Of a stretch of DNA of 20,103 bases, positions 1-7,172 are shown one piece after another. Position numbers and translations under genes: made by a program. The DNA comes from Gammaproteobacteria bacterium. Its GTDB lineage: Bacteria; Pseudomonadota; Gammaproteobacteria; GRL18. The first letter of the stretch is position 1. Every line of letters begins with the position of its first letter. The notes beneath the pieces were generated by a model. That model was not told where the DNA came from and ran no database searches. It saw only the letters and a program-made list of their open reading frames with translations. The stretch covers positions 1 through 20,103 of the forward strand of contig WTAX01000330.1 in the NCBI GenBank assembly GCA_013139395.1. The letters are read 5' to 3'.

Positions 1-203
1 TTGCTGAAGGTGACAAGCGTATTATTGGTGCTATGATTGAGAGTAATCTTGTAGAAGATCGCCAGAATTATTCTAATAAAGGTGATCTGGTCTATGGACA
101 AAGTATTACTGATGCCTGCATTAATTGGCATGATAGTTTTGAGGTGTTAATAAAACTATCTGATGCAGTTCAGCAGCGTCGTGTGAGTTTAGCTGATGAA
201 TAA
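1..203 (+). CDS. DAHP synthase class I (3-deoxy-7-phosphoheptulonate synthase), C-terminal end
   Basis: The window opens inside this gene. Reading from base 3, the last 66 codons are visible before the TAA at 201-203. They contain the C-terminal signature of class I DAHP synthases: a stretch like IGAMIESNLVE followed about 20 residues later by YGQSITDACINW, then a helical tail ending in RRVSLADE. In the known family this segment closes the TIM barrel, and the enzyme joins phosphoenolpyruvate to erythrose 4-phosphate as the first step of the shikimate (aromatic amino acid) pathway. The N-terminal regulatory part is outside the window, so I cannot say which isozyme (AroF, AroG or AroH type) this is or which amino acid inhibits it. 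The family call is firm. Confidence 0.9.
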   Translation, partial: AEGDKRIIGAMIESNLVEDRQNYSNKGDLVYGQSITDACINWHDSFEVLIKLSDAVQQRRVSLADE

Positions 204-220
204 ATTTATTAACTAAATTC

Positions 221-259
221 ATTCAGTAAAATTATTCAGTAAAATTATTCAGTAAAAGA
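221..259. repeat. 13-bp direct repeat, three tandem copies
   Basis: The unit ATTCAGTAAAATT occurs at 221-233 and 234-246, and a third copy ending in GA instead of TT lies at 247-259. The array fills the gap between the DAHP synthase stop and the Shine-Dalgarno of the next gene (GGAG at 265-268). It could be a slippage product or a site for a regulator; the sequence does not decide. Confidence 0.8.
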
Positions 260-275
260 TAAATGGAGTGATTAA

Positions 276-803
276 ATGGGGTTTGTGATCGGTGTTGTTG
301 CCGCTTTACTGGTTATATTTTTATTAACTTTTATTACCATAAAGAAACCTGTTTTTGGTGAAGTCATGATTGCATTGGTCGTAATCATGATCCTGACCTC
401 TACGTATTTCTATTTTCATAAAGATGAACGTGTTGAAAACAAAAAACATTTAATCCCTGTTGAACAAATTGAATTAACGGATATTCATCATAGCTTAGCC
501 TATGGTAATTATTATAAATTGACTGCTTTATTAAAAAATCATTCACAGAAGTATCGTCTGCAATCTATTGAATTGAAACTATCATTCCTTAACTGCCCAA
601 CTTCAGATGAAACTGATTTTAAAAATTGTAAGCTTATTTCAGAAAAACATCATAAAATTAAAACCAGGATGCCGGCACAACAATCTGCCTCTATTGAAAG
701 TTATATTTTGCTGGATGATGAGGCGGTACTGGCAGTCATCAATGATAAAAATGCGGGCTCAATACATTGGAAGATAGAACTTTTAAACGGTTCTGCTCGA
801 TAG
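276..803 (+). CDS. Hypothetical two-helix membrane protein with a soluble C-terminal domain
   Basis: I do not recognise a named family. The ATG is preceded by GGAG at 265-268 with a 7-base gap, which supports this start. Two hydrophobic segments at about residues 2-22 and 27-47, joined by a short KKP-containing turn, anchor the protein. The remaining 125 residues are polar and look beta-rich: alternating hydrophobic strands, a Cys pair at 107 and 118, and a late segment where a Pro-containing loop (RMPAQQSAS) leads into a strand. This pattern resembles small immunoglobulin-like domains in envelope proteins (a resemblance only). With both helices forming a hairpin, the soluble part would sit on the same side of the membrane as the N-terminus. 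It lies 72 bases after the DAHP synthase on the same strand and could be read through from it. Confidence 0.75.
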   Translation: MGFVIGVVAALLVIFLLTFITIKKPVFGEVMIALVVIMILTSTYFYFHKDERVENKKHLIPVEQIELTDIHHSLAYGNYYKLTALLKNHSQKYRLQSIELKLSFLNCPTSDETDFKNCKLISEKHHKIKTRMPAQQSASIESYILLDDEAVLAVINDKNAGSIHWKIELLNGSAR

Positions 804-805
804 AT

Positions 806-835
806 AATATGCTGTGCTCAGTAGTACACCATATT
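806..835. terminator. Hairpin between convergent genes, possible bidirectional terminator
   Basis: AATATG at 806-811 pairs with CATATT at 830-835. Inside a C/C mismatch, TGTGCT (813-818) pairs with AGTACA (823-828) with one G-T wobble, leaving a 4-base loop. It sits exactly between the convergent stops at 801-803 and 834-836. Neither side has a clear T-run, so it is at best a weak intrinsic terminator. Confidence 0.4.
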
Positions 836-1187
836 AAGAAACAGTGCTGCTATATTTCCCTTCTTTTGTAACTCTATCAATTTCCTGATAAATCTGTGTA
901 ATATTTTGTTTCAACTGCTCATCACTTAGCTCAAACAATTCAAGGTCAGTTCTACTGACTATATCCATTAGAGCAGGAGCACCGACATAGCGCAAGCCGC
1001 CATGCATTTTATGGATGATCTTGCGTAACTCTTCTTTATTATTGTTTTGCAGTTCTTTTTGTATACCCTGAGTGTATTTGGGTAATTCGTTTATTAACAT
1101 AAGCAGTAAATCTTCTGCTAGTTTTCTATTACCTGAAACAAGTTGTATGGCTTTTTTTTGATCCAGAACAGGGAAAGTATCAGACAT
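834..1187 (-). CDS. Free-standing HPt (histidine phosphotransfer) domain protein
   Basis: The 117 residues are almost entirely one HPt domain, a four-helix bundle that carries a phosphoryl group from the receiver of a hybrid kinase to a response regulator. The key motif is IHKMHG at residues 58-63, followed by LRYVG. It matches the HPt signature AHxLKG, which makes His59 the likely phosphorylated residue. The context HKMHGGLRYVGAPAL resembles the C-terminal HPt domain of BarA-type sensors, but here it is a separate gene. There is no membrane segment or output domain. GGAG (CTCC at 1193-1196 on the plus strand) lies 5 bases before the ATG and supports the start. The kinases in this window lack an HPt domain of their own, so this protein is a good candidate for their relay partner (inference from neighbourhood). 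Confidence 0.88.
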   Translation of the reverse strand: MSDTFPVLDQKKAIQLVSGNRKLAEDLLLMLINELPKYTQGIQKELQNNNKEELRKIIHKMHGGLRYVGAPALMDIVSRTDLELFELSDEQLKQNITQIYQEIDRVTKEGKYSSTVS

Positions 1188-1265
1188 TTTTACTCCAAAG
1201 TTTACAATCTCAGTGTTATTTTAAATTATTTGAATATAGCATATAGTAATAAATAAGCGTATAAA

Positions 1266-1490
1266 TTAGTTAGTGTATTCGAGAGCACCATTCATACTTT
1301 TGAAAATATTATCAAATGACTTATTAATAACATCTTTATTTTCTATGGTTTGGATTATTTCTTTTATTGAATTATCAATTAGTTCCATTAAAGATTTTTC
1401 ATGATCTTCTTCTAAACCTAAAAATAAAATTTTTTCCTCAATAGCCTGACCTAATTGTTGTGTAATAACCCTGGTTTTCTCAATATCCAA
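1266..1490 (-). CDS. Small helical protein of unknown function, start uncertain
   Basis: A 74-residue frame beginning at a TTG codon can be read here. It is acidic and strongly helix-forming, with amphipathic heptad-like runs (IEEKILFLGLEE, LIDNSIKEIIQTI), no membrane segment and no motif I know. The TTG has no convincing Shine-Dalgarno. The frame stays open upstream to about 1634, where the preceding TAG stop lies, and the closest part of this extension (IKAIFKETQEAIKSIHSEL) looks equally protein-like. It contains no ATG, GTG or TTG, so either TTG at 1490 is the true start, a rare start is used, or the 5' end has been lost by mutation. It lies upstream of the HPt gene on the same strand, about 78 bases away, and could be co-transcribed with it. 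Confidence 0.5.
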   Translation of the reverse strand: MDIEKTRVITQQLGQAIEEKILFLGLEEDHEKSLMELIDNSIKEIIQTIENKDVINKSFDNIFKSMNGALEYTN

Positions 1491-1668
1491 ATCGAGTTCG
1501 CTATGAATGCTTTTTATGGCTTCTTGTGTTTCTTTAAAAATTGCTTTGATATTATTATATTTATTAATACTTACTGGAGATAATAGATTAAATTGTCTAA
1601 AATAGCAAAAATGATGAAAATGAGTGTTTTTGTGCTAATTGTCTATTATAATCATTTTTATTACTAGT

Positions 1669-1684
1669 GTAGGATGTATCCTAC
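1669..1684. promoter_or_regulatory. Perfect 7-2-7 palindrome, candidate operator
   Basis: GTAGGAT (1669-1675), a GT spacer, then ATCCTAC (1678-1684) form a perfect inverted repeat. Its right edge is 14 bases upstream of a TATAAT (1699-1704) and 51 bases before the start of the MerR/excisionase-type regulator. Dyads of this kind in promoter regions are typical operators, and autoregulation by the neighbouring HTH protein is an inference. Confidence 0.45.
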
Positions 1685-1698
1685 GTGTTATATATGGA

Positions 1699-1704
1699 TA
1701 TAAT
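1699..1704 (+). promoter_or_regulatory. Candidate -10 element of the HTH-REC / HD-GYP operon
   Basis: A consensus TATAAT lies 31 bases before the ATG at 1736. No good -35 hexamer is found 16-19 bases upstream; that space is taken by the palindrome at 1669-1684, which fits an activator-dependent promoter. AGGGA at 1725-1729 is the Shine-Dalgarno. Confidence 0.4.
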
Positions 1705-1735
1705 TAATTAAAAAATCATTTATTAGGGATCAATA

Positions 1736-2341
1736 ATGCAAGAAGAAAAAAGGGTTAAAGATAAAGAGTTTGTCAGCACTCGAAAGGCAGCAGACATATT
1801 GGGTGTGGCAGTCAGTACGATTCAGCTATGGGCAGATAATGGCAGTTTGAGAGCCTGGGTGACTAATGGCGGGCATAGACGTATTGCCAAAGATTCTGTT
1901 GATGATTTGTTAGTAAAAAGAGATTTAAGTACTAACCCACCTAAACAGCTTGTTAAGGAAAAGAAAGCATTAACAATATTGTTAGTCGAAGATGATGAAT
2001 CTCAAATTGATTTATATAAACAACAGTTTGTAGCACGAGAGCTGAACGTTAACCTGGTGGAAGCTCATAATGGCTATGACGGGCTTATTAAAATTGGTCA
2101 ATATAAACCATCAATTATTATTACCGATTTAATGATGCCTGATATAGATGGTTTTCAAATGCTGGACACATTGAAAAAAAATGAAGAACTAAAAGACTGC
2201 CTTATTATTGTTGTCACTGCTTTATCATTAGACGAAGTTGAAAATAGGGGAGGAATTCCTGATGAGGTAATATTTTATACTAAGCCTGTTGTTTTTGATC
2301 AGCTGGAAAATACCATATTAAAGAAAATGCTCAATAATTAA
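1736..2341 (+). CDS. Response regulator with N-terminal MerR/excisionase-type HTH and C-terminal receiver
   Basis: Residues about 12-60 form a helix-turn-helix of the MerR/excisionase class: STRKAADILGVAVSTIQLW, a turn, then VTNGGHRRIA, the wing motif typical of this family. A Lys-rich linker follows. Residues about 79-200 are a CheY-like receiver: LVEDDE acidic pocket (E85, D86, D87), phosphoacceptor D131 in TDLMMPDIDG, the conserved Thr161 and Lys183 in the TKP turn. All receiver residues needed for phosphorylation are present. The protein therefore probably binds DNA under control of phosphorylation. The order is reversed compared with most response regulators, which have the receiver first. 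The start is supported by AGGGA 6 bases upstream. It ends 8 bases before the HD-GYP gene and is most likely in one operon with it. Confidence 0.9.
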   Translation: MQEEKRVKDKEFVSTRKAADILGVAVSTIQLWADNGSLRAWVTNGGHRRIAKDSVDDLLVKRDLSTNPPKQLVKEKKALTILLVEDDESQIDLYKQQFVARELNVNLVEAHNGYDGLIKIGQYKPSIIITDLMMPDIDGFQMLDTLKKNEELKDCLIIVVTALSLDEVENRGGIPDEVIFYTKPVVFDQLENTILKKMLNN

Positions 2342-2349
2342 AAATACTT

Positions 2350-3408
2350 ATGAATATAAAAAACCAGGTTTACAAGTCCAGGATATTAATTGTTGATGAT
2401 AATCCAGTCAATATTAGTTTATTAGAACAAATTCTTAATATGAATGGATATTCTAATGTTGAATCAACCACCGATCCTGAACTGGTCATACCTCTGTATG
2501 AAAAAAATATTTATGATCTAGTGGTGCTTGATTTAAATATGCCGATTGTTGATGGTTTTGAGGTGATGAAGCTCCTTTCTAATATAATAGAAGAAGATTA
2601 TTTACCAGTGATTGTTATCACTGCTATGACTGATCAAGATGTATGTAAAAGATCGTTATCAATGGGGGCCAGGGACTTTATTACCAAGCCCTTTGATCAT
2701 ATGGAAGTATCTTATCGTATATTTAATATGCTTGAAGTCAGAACCTTATATAAACAGCATTATGAACAGGAAAAAATATTAGAAAAAAAAGTAAAGAATA
2801 GAACATTACTTTTAGAAAAATCTAATATGGATATGATTCGTCGTCTGGGTCAAGCGAGTGAACATAGAGATAATGAAACGGGAATGCACATTTTGCGTAT
2901 GAGCATGGCCTGTGAGAAATTAACCCTGGCTATAGGATTAGATGAACAATTTGCGAAAAATATGTTAACAGCCAGTCCACTGCATGATCTTGGTAAAATA
3001 GGTATTCCTGATAATATTTTATTAAAAAATGGCAAGTTAGATGATGAAGAATGGACTATCATGAAAACTCATACCACAATCGGATTTGATTTATTAAATA
3101 ATCATGCATCAGAAATAGTGGTACTTGCACAATCCATTGCCTTAAATCATCATGAAAAATGGGATGGTTCTGGATACCCTCACGGTTTAAAAGGTAAAGA
3201 AATTCCTATTGAAGCACGTATTGCATCGATCTGTGATGTGTTTGATGCATTAACGTCTGTGAGACCCTATAAAAAAGCATGGCCGGTTGAGAAGGTTGTT
3301 AATTATATTAGAGACAATAGCGGTCTTTATTTTGATCCTGAAATAACTGATCTATTTATTCAAATAATTCCTGAATTAATAGAATTGAGAAAAAAATATA
3401 GTGATTAA
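2350..3408 (+). CDS. Receiver-HD-GYP response regulator (cyclic-di-GMP phosphodiesterase)
   Basis: An N-terminal receiver (residues about 10-130) has the acidic pair D16-D17, phosphoacceptor D61 in LDLNMP, a Thr in the VITAM segment and Lys in ITKPFD. A coiled-coil linker (about 135-165) leads to an HD-GYP domain (about 165-345) with the metal-binding H212-D213 in HDLGKIGIP, H267-H268 in NHHEKWDGSGYP, and the G275-Y276-P277 signature. This is the RpfG-type arrangement, known to hydrolyse c-di-GMP to pGpG or GMP when the receiver is phosphorylated. The residues visible are those of an active enzyme. There is no membrane segment, so it acts in the cytoplasm. The ATG lies 8 bases after the upstream stop with no clear Shine-Dalgarno, which suggests translational coupling to the HTH-REC gene. 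The likely phosphoryl source is one of the hybrid kinases via the HPt protein (inference). Confidence 0.93.
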   Translation: MNIKNQVYKSRILIVDDNPVNISLLEQILNMNGYSNVESTTDPELVIPLYEKNIYDLVVLDLNMPIVDGFEVMKLLSNIIEEDYLPVIVITAMTDQDVCKRSLSMGARDFITKPFDHMEVSYRIFNMLEVRTLYKQHYEQEKILEKKVKNRTLLLEKSNMDMIRRLGQASEHRDNETGMHILRMSMACEKLTLAIGLDEQFAKNMLTASPLHDLGKIGIPDNILLKNGKLDDEEWTIMKTHTTIGFDLLNNHASEIVVLAQSIALNHHEKWDGSGYPHGLKGKEIPIEARIASICDVFDALTSVRPYKKAWPVEKVVNYIRDNSGLYFDPEITDLFIQIIPELIELRKKYSD

Positions 3409-3471
3409 TTTTACAGTTAAATATCTTGAAAATAATGAATGTGAACAATCCTTTGTTTGTAAAAATAAATA

Positions 3472-5820
3472 ATGTCATTTATCAAACAACAACAAAATTT
3501 AAATATTAACGAAATTGCCAATGGTGTAGTCTATTTGATCCTTGCCTGGTCAATCTGCATTATCACTTCATTATCGTGGAATATATATCAGACCTACCAG
3601 CAAAGTTATAAGCGTGCTGAATCCACAGCCTTGTCAGATTTTAATCGCGATCAGGCTTTTCGTAATTGGATTTCTGATCATAATGGTATCTATATACGCT
3701 CACAGGTTGAAAAACCATCTTTCAATGATGCCGGTATTAATACTATTGAATCCTATATATTGCTGGATCCGGCAACATTTCTAAATCAGGTCATGAGTGA
3801 CTATCCGGATAGATTCGATTCTTCAATAAGAATGATTGGTATAAAACCATTTAACCTTAATAACCTGCCCACCTCATGGGAAAATAATGTAATCAATTTG
3901 TTTAAAAAAGGGGAGACTGAATTCCTTGATTATGATTTGACAGATGACTCACATCATTTAGGTCTTTTTAAACCCATGTATGCTGCATCATCCTGTTTAA
4001 CCTGTCACAAGAAACAGGGTTTCGAACAGGGAGACTTAATGGGAGCCGCTGGCGTTTATATTGATATCAATCCATTTTTAAATTCGGCAAAAGAATTAAG
4101 TCAAATTCTAATTATTAGTCATCTGCTTATTTGGATAATTGGCTATATAGCCACTGTTCTTTATGGTCGTAAAACAGAATTGCGTGTTAAGGGGCATTTG
4201 CATCTTGAAAAACAATTAAAACAAGCCTATGAACAATTGGAACAACGTGTTGAGCAACGTACGATTGAATTATCAAAACTATCAAAGGCGGTTGAGAATA
4301 GTCCGGTAATGGTGGTTATTTCTGATAATAATGGTCTGATCGAGTATGTTAATCCGCGTTTTACTGAGATATCAGGTTATAACTTTCATGATGTTATAGG
4401 AAAAAATCCATCATTAATGAAATCATCCAGAACTCCTAAAAAGGTTCATGAGGATTTGTGGAAAACAATCAGTAGCGGCAAACTATGGTCAGGTGAACTT
4501 TGCAATCGTCGTAAAGATGGCAAAGAATTTTGGGTTTCAGCATCAATTGCCCCTATTTTTTCTGACGCAGGTCAGATCACCAATTATATTTCAGTAGAAG
4601 AAGATATTAGTGAGAAAAAAAGCATAGAAAAAAATCTTATTCTTGCAAAAAATACTGCAGAAGAGGCTAATAAGGCAAAGTCAGAATTTCTAGCCAGTAT
4701 GAGTCATGAATTGCGTACTCCATTAAATGCGATTATTGGCTTTTCTCAACTTTCTCAGTTGGATAAAAGTGTTAGTGAACAACAAAAGAAAAATTCTGAG
4801 GAAACTTATAAAGCAGGCAAACATTTATTAGGTTTGATTGATGATATATTGGACTTGACCAGTATTGAAATAGGTAAAGTGAAATTAAATCTTCAGCCTA
4901 TAACATTAAAAAAGATGATTAAAGAATGTTATGAATTAATCTATCCCATGGCGAAAGAGAAAAATATCAGTCTGGATTTTTCAAATTATGAGTGTAGTTG
5001 TATGGTTCAAGCGGATTATATCCGACTAAAACAAATTATACTTAATGTGCTTTCCAATGCTGTTAAATATACAAAATTATCAGGCTCTATAAAGCTGCAT
5101 TGTTATGATGGCAAGCATGATGATATTGTAATAGAAGTTATTGATACGGGTGACGGTATTAGTCATGAAAATATGAAAAACTTATTTGAGCCATTTAACC
5201 GCCTGGGTAAAGAAAAAAGTGCTATTGAAGGAACAGGAATTGGTCTGGTTATTTCAAAGAAATTTATTGAAATGATAGGCGGAGAAATACTGGTTGAGAG
5301 TATTGTTGATCAAGGTAGTACTTTTTCTATTATTTTGCCAAAAACAAATAAAAAATCTATCCCTGAGGTGATCAAAACGGATTTAATTCATCATACAGCA
5401 GATCTAAAAAACTTAAATCTAAATATTTTTTATATAGAAGATAATCCTGCTAATTTAAAGCTGATGGAAAATATTATTAATTTACAAAAAGGTTGGAATT
5501 TTTCTTACGCAAAGACAGCAGAAGAGGGTATTGAGTTAATTAAAAGAAATAATCCTGATTTAATTCTTATGGATATTAATCTACCTGGGATGGATGGCAT
5601 TGAAGCTTGTCATCATATTAAAAGTATTAAAGAATTAACACATATCCCCATTATTGCCATTAGTGCTGGAGCAATGAAGGAAAATTTAGAAAAAGCAATG
5701 GATGCAGACTTTATTGATTATATTACCAAGCCGGTTGATGTAAAAATATTAATTCAGAAAATCGATAAATTGTACTCAAAGAATCTAATGACTAAAAAGG
5801 TCTGTAAAATTTTTGAATAA
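3472..5820 (+). CDS. Hybrid histidine kinase with periplasmic heme-c (DUF3365/Tll0287-like) sensor and PAS domain
   Basis: Domains in order: a membrane helix at about 16-36; a periplasmic domain of about 175 residues ending with C175-x-x-C178-H179, the covalent heme c attachment motif, in the setting PMYAASSCLTCHKK typical of DUF3365/Tll0287-like sensor domains; a second helix at about 212-231; a coiled coil (about 240-270); a PAS domain (about 270-388) with NPRFTEISGY; HisKA with phosphorylated His412 in SMSHELRTPLNA; a HATPase_c domain with the N box (NVLSNAVKY), DTGDGI and GTGIGL; and a receiver with D701 in MDINLPGMDG. Family knowledge suggests it senses redox state or a small gas or ligand at the heme. 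It has no HPt domain, so phosphate must leave through a separate HPt protein. No good Shine-Dalgarno precedes the ATG, the first in-frame start after a TAA. It lies 63 bases after the HD-GYP gene. Confidence 0.92.
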   Translation: MSFIKQQQNLNINEIANGVVYLILAWSICIITSLSWNIYQTYQQSYKRAESTALSDFNRDQAFRNWISDHNGIYIRSQVEKPSFNDAGINTIESYILLDPATFLNQVMSDYPDRFDSSIRMIGIKPFNLNNLPTSWENNVINLFKKGETEFLDYDLTDDSHHLGLFKPMYAASSCLTCHKKQGFEQGDLMGAAGVYIDINPFLNSAKELSQILIISHLLIWIIGYIATVLYGRKTELRVKGHLHLEKQLKQAYEQLEQRVEQRTIELSKLSKAVENSPVMVVISDNNGLIEYVNPRFTEISGYNFHDVIGKNPSLMKSSRTPKKVHEDLWKTISSGKLWSGELCNRRKDGKEFWVSASIAPIFSDAGQITNYISVEEDISEKKSIEKNLILAKNTAEEANKAKSEFLASMSHELRTPLNAIIGFSQLSQLDKSVSEQQKKNSEETYKAGKHLLGLIDDILDLTSIEIGKVKLNLQPITLKKMIKECYELIYPMAKEKNISLDFSNYECSCMVQADYIRLKQIILNVLSNAVKYTKLSGSIKLHCYDGKHDDIVIEVIDTGDGISHENMKNLFEPFNRLGKEKSAIEGTGIGLVISKKFIEMIGGEILVESIVDQGSTFSIILPKTNKKSIPEVIKTDLIHHTADLKNLNLNIFYIEDNPANLKLMENIINLQKGWNFSYAKTAEEGIELIKRNNPDLILMDINLPGMDGIEACHHIKSIKELTHIPIIAISAGAMKENLEKAMDADFIDYITKPVDVKILIQKIDKLYSKNLMTKKVCKIFE

Positions 5821-5843
5821 TATTACAAATAACTAAAGTGTAA

Positions 5844-5870
5844 GTCTAGGCCTCGGCTGACAATTTTTTT
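5844..5870 (+). terminator. Weak intrinsic terminator after the heme-c hybrid kinase
   Basis: GTC (5844-5846) and AG (5848-5849) pair with CT and GAC (5857-5861), a GC-rich but short stem with a bulge, followed by seven T (5864-5870). The position, about 24 bases after the stop, is right for a terminator; the stem is weak. Confidence 0.3.
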
Positions 5871-5877
5871 GATTTTT

Positions 5878-7104
5878 TTAAATCTTTAACCAGTTTGATA
5901 TTTCATTATCCTTTAAAGGTTTACTGAAATAGTAACCCTGGATTATGGAACCACCTAATTGTTTAATTTCATTTAATTCTTCATCAGTTTCTACACCTTC
6001 GATTATTGTTGTAACCTGTAATTTCTTAGTCATAAATAAAATAGATTCCAGCATAGCCTGTTGTTGTGGATATTGATCAATATTAGTAATAAAGCTGCGA
6101 TCGACTTTTAGCACATCAATAGGTAATTGAGTTAAATAACTGAGAGATGAATAACCTGTTCCAAAATCATCCAGTGCAATAGAACAATCTAAATGATGTA
6201 GTTGCTGGAGCTTTTCTTTGGATGACTCAAAGTTATCCATCATTAGTGATTCAGTGACCTCAAATTCAATTTGAGATGGAGAAATCTGGTTGTTTTTCAG
6301 CTCAGCTTTAATCTCTTCAAAAAAATGTGGATTACGAAACTGCAATGGTGATAAATTAATAGAGATCATCAGTTCTTTAAAACAATTATTCTTAATCTGT
6401 TCAACAACTTCATGAATAGTCCAAAGGCCCACCTCATTAATTAGACCAGAGCGTTCCAGAACCGGAATAAACGTAGCGGGAGATACAAAGCCAAATTTGG
6501 GGTTTTGCCAACGCAGCAGCGCTTCAAAACCAATTGTTTGTCTACTGTGTAAATCAACTTTGGGTTGATAAACAAGATAAAACTCTTTATTTTCCAGGGC
6601 AGAATGAAGTTGTGCTTCTATTTCTAATCTTTCCATCATTTCAGTTGACATGTTATTAGCATAGAACTGGTAGCCAGTTGTGTTAGCTTCTTTTGCCTGA
6701 TACATGGCTGTATCTGCATTTTTTATCAGCTCCGTATGGCTGGTGCCATTATCAGGATAGATTGCAATACCAATGCTTACCCCAATATTTACTTCCTGTT
6801 TATCGATTAAAAATAAGCGGCTTAGTTCATTGATCATATGTTTAGTAAGCTTTATAAGCTCTTCATTATGACTAATGCACTCCATTAAAATAATAAATTC
6901 ATCGCCACCATTACGACAGACCGTATCTGTTTCTCGTAACATACTTGTTAATCTATCTGAAACCTGTTTGAGCAGTTTATCACCCATATCATGTCCCAGG
7001 CGATCATTGACCGCTTTAAATCGATTTAAATCAAGAAACATAATAGCCAATTTCTTTTTAGAACGAACTGCCATGGCAATACTGTGATCAATACGATCAT
7101 GCAA
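5878..7104 (-). pseudogene. GGDEF-EAL cyclic-di-GMP enzyme, C-terminal part of a frameshifted and truncated gene
   Basis: This frame holds complete catalytic domains. The diguanylate cyclase part has GGDEF at residues 66-70 and an inhibitory I-site RETD (57-60) exactly five residues before it. The phosphodiesterase part has EAL (194-196), EVTES (282-286), DDFGTGYSSL (312-321), Lys333 and EGVE (369-372), all expected of an active EAL domain. The TTG taken as start at 7104 is not a natural start: the same frame continues upstream to about 7190 and encodes the usual GGDEF beginning (ERIKHEEELSYLAHHDVLTGLPNR). Just there it meets the preceding PAS frame, out of register by one base. One gene is therefore split by a single-base loss, probably in the short A run read as GTAAAGATG (7186-7194). 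A protein could be made only from an internal start. It converges on the plus-strand hybrid kinase 57 bases away. Confidence 0.85.
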
Positions 7105-7172
7105 TAATATTCGATTAGGTAAACCTGTCAGAACGTCATGATGAGCAAGATAACTGAGTTCTTCTTCATGTT

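Larger units (their letters stand above)
1491..1735. other. Intergenic region between divergent signalling genes
   Basis: These 245 bases are very AT-rich. The left half holds the open upstream extension of the small minus-strand frame (to about 1634). The right half holds a palindrome at 1669-1684 and a TATAAT at 1699-1704 ahead of the plus-strand response regulator. A second TATAAT is at 1647-1652 without a convincing -35 partner. I see no RNA gene. Confidence 0.6.

Noticed and set aside
221..259. CRISPR-like array
   Set aside because: The 13-bp units are directly adjacent without spacers, and no cas genes are present anywhere in the window.
2850..3062. Minus-strand frame inside the HD-GYP gene
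   Set aside because: It is antisense to conserved HD-GYP coding sequence, has no Shine-Dalgarno and no recognisable domain.
6875..7087. Plus-strand frame opposite the GGDEF coding region
   Set aside because: It mirrors the GGDEF domain on the other strand and shows no protein-like pattern.
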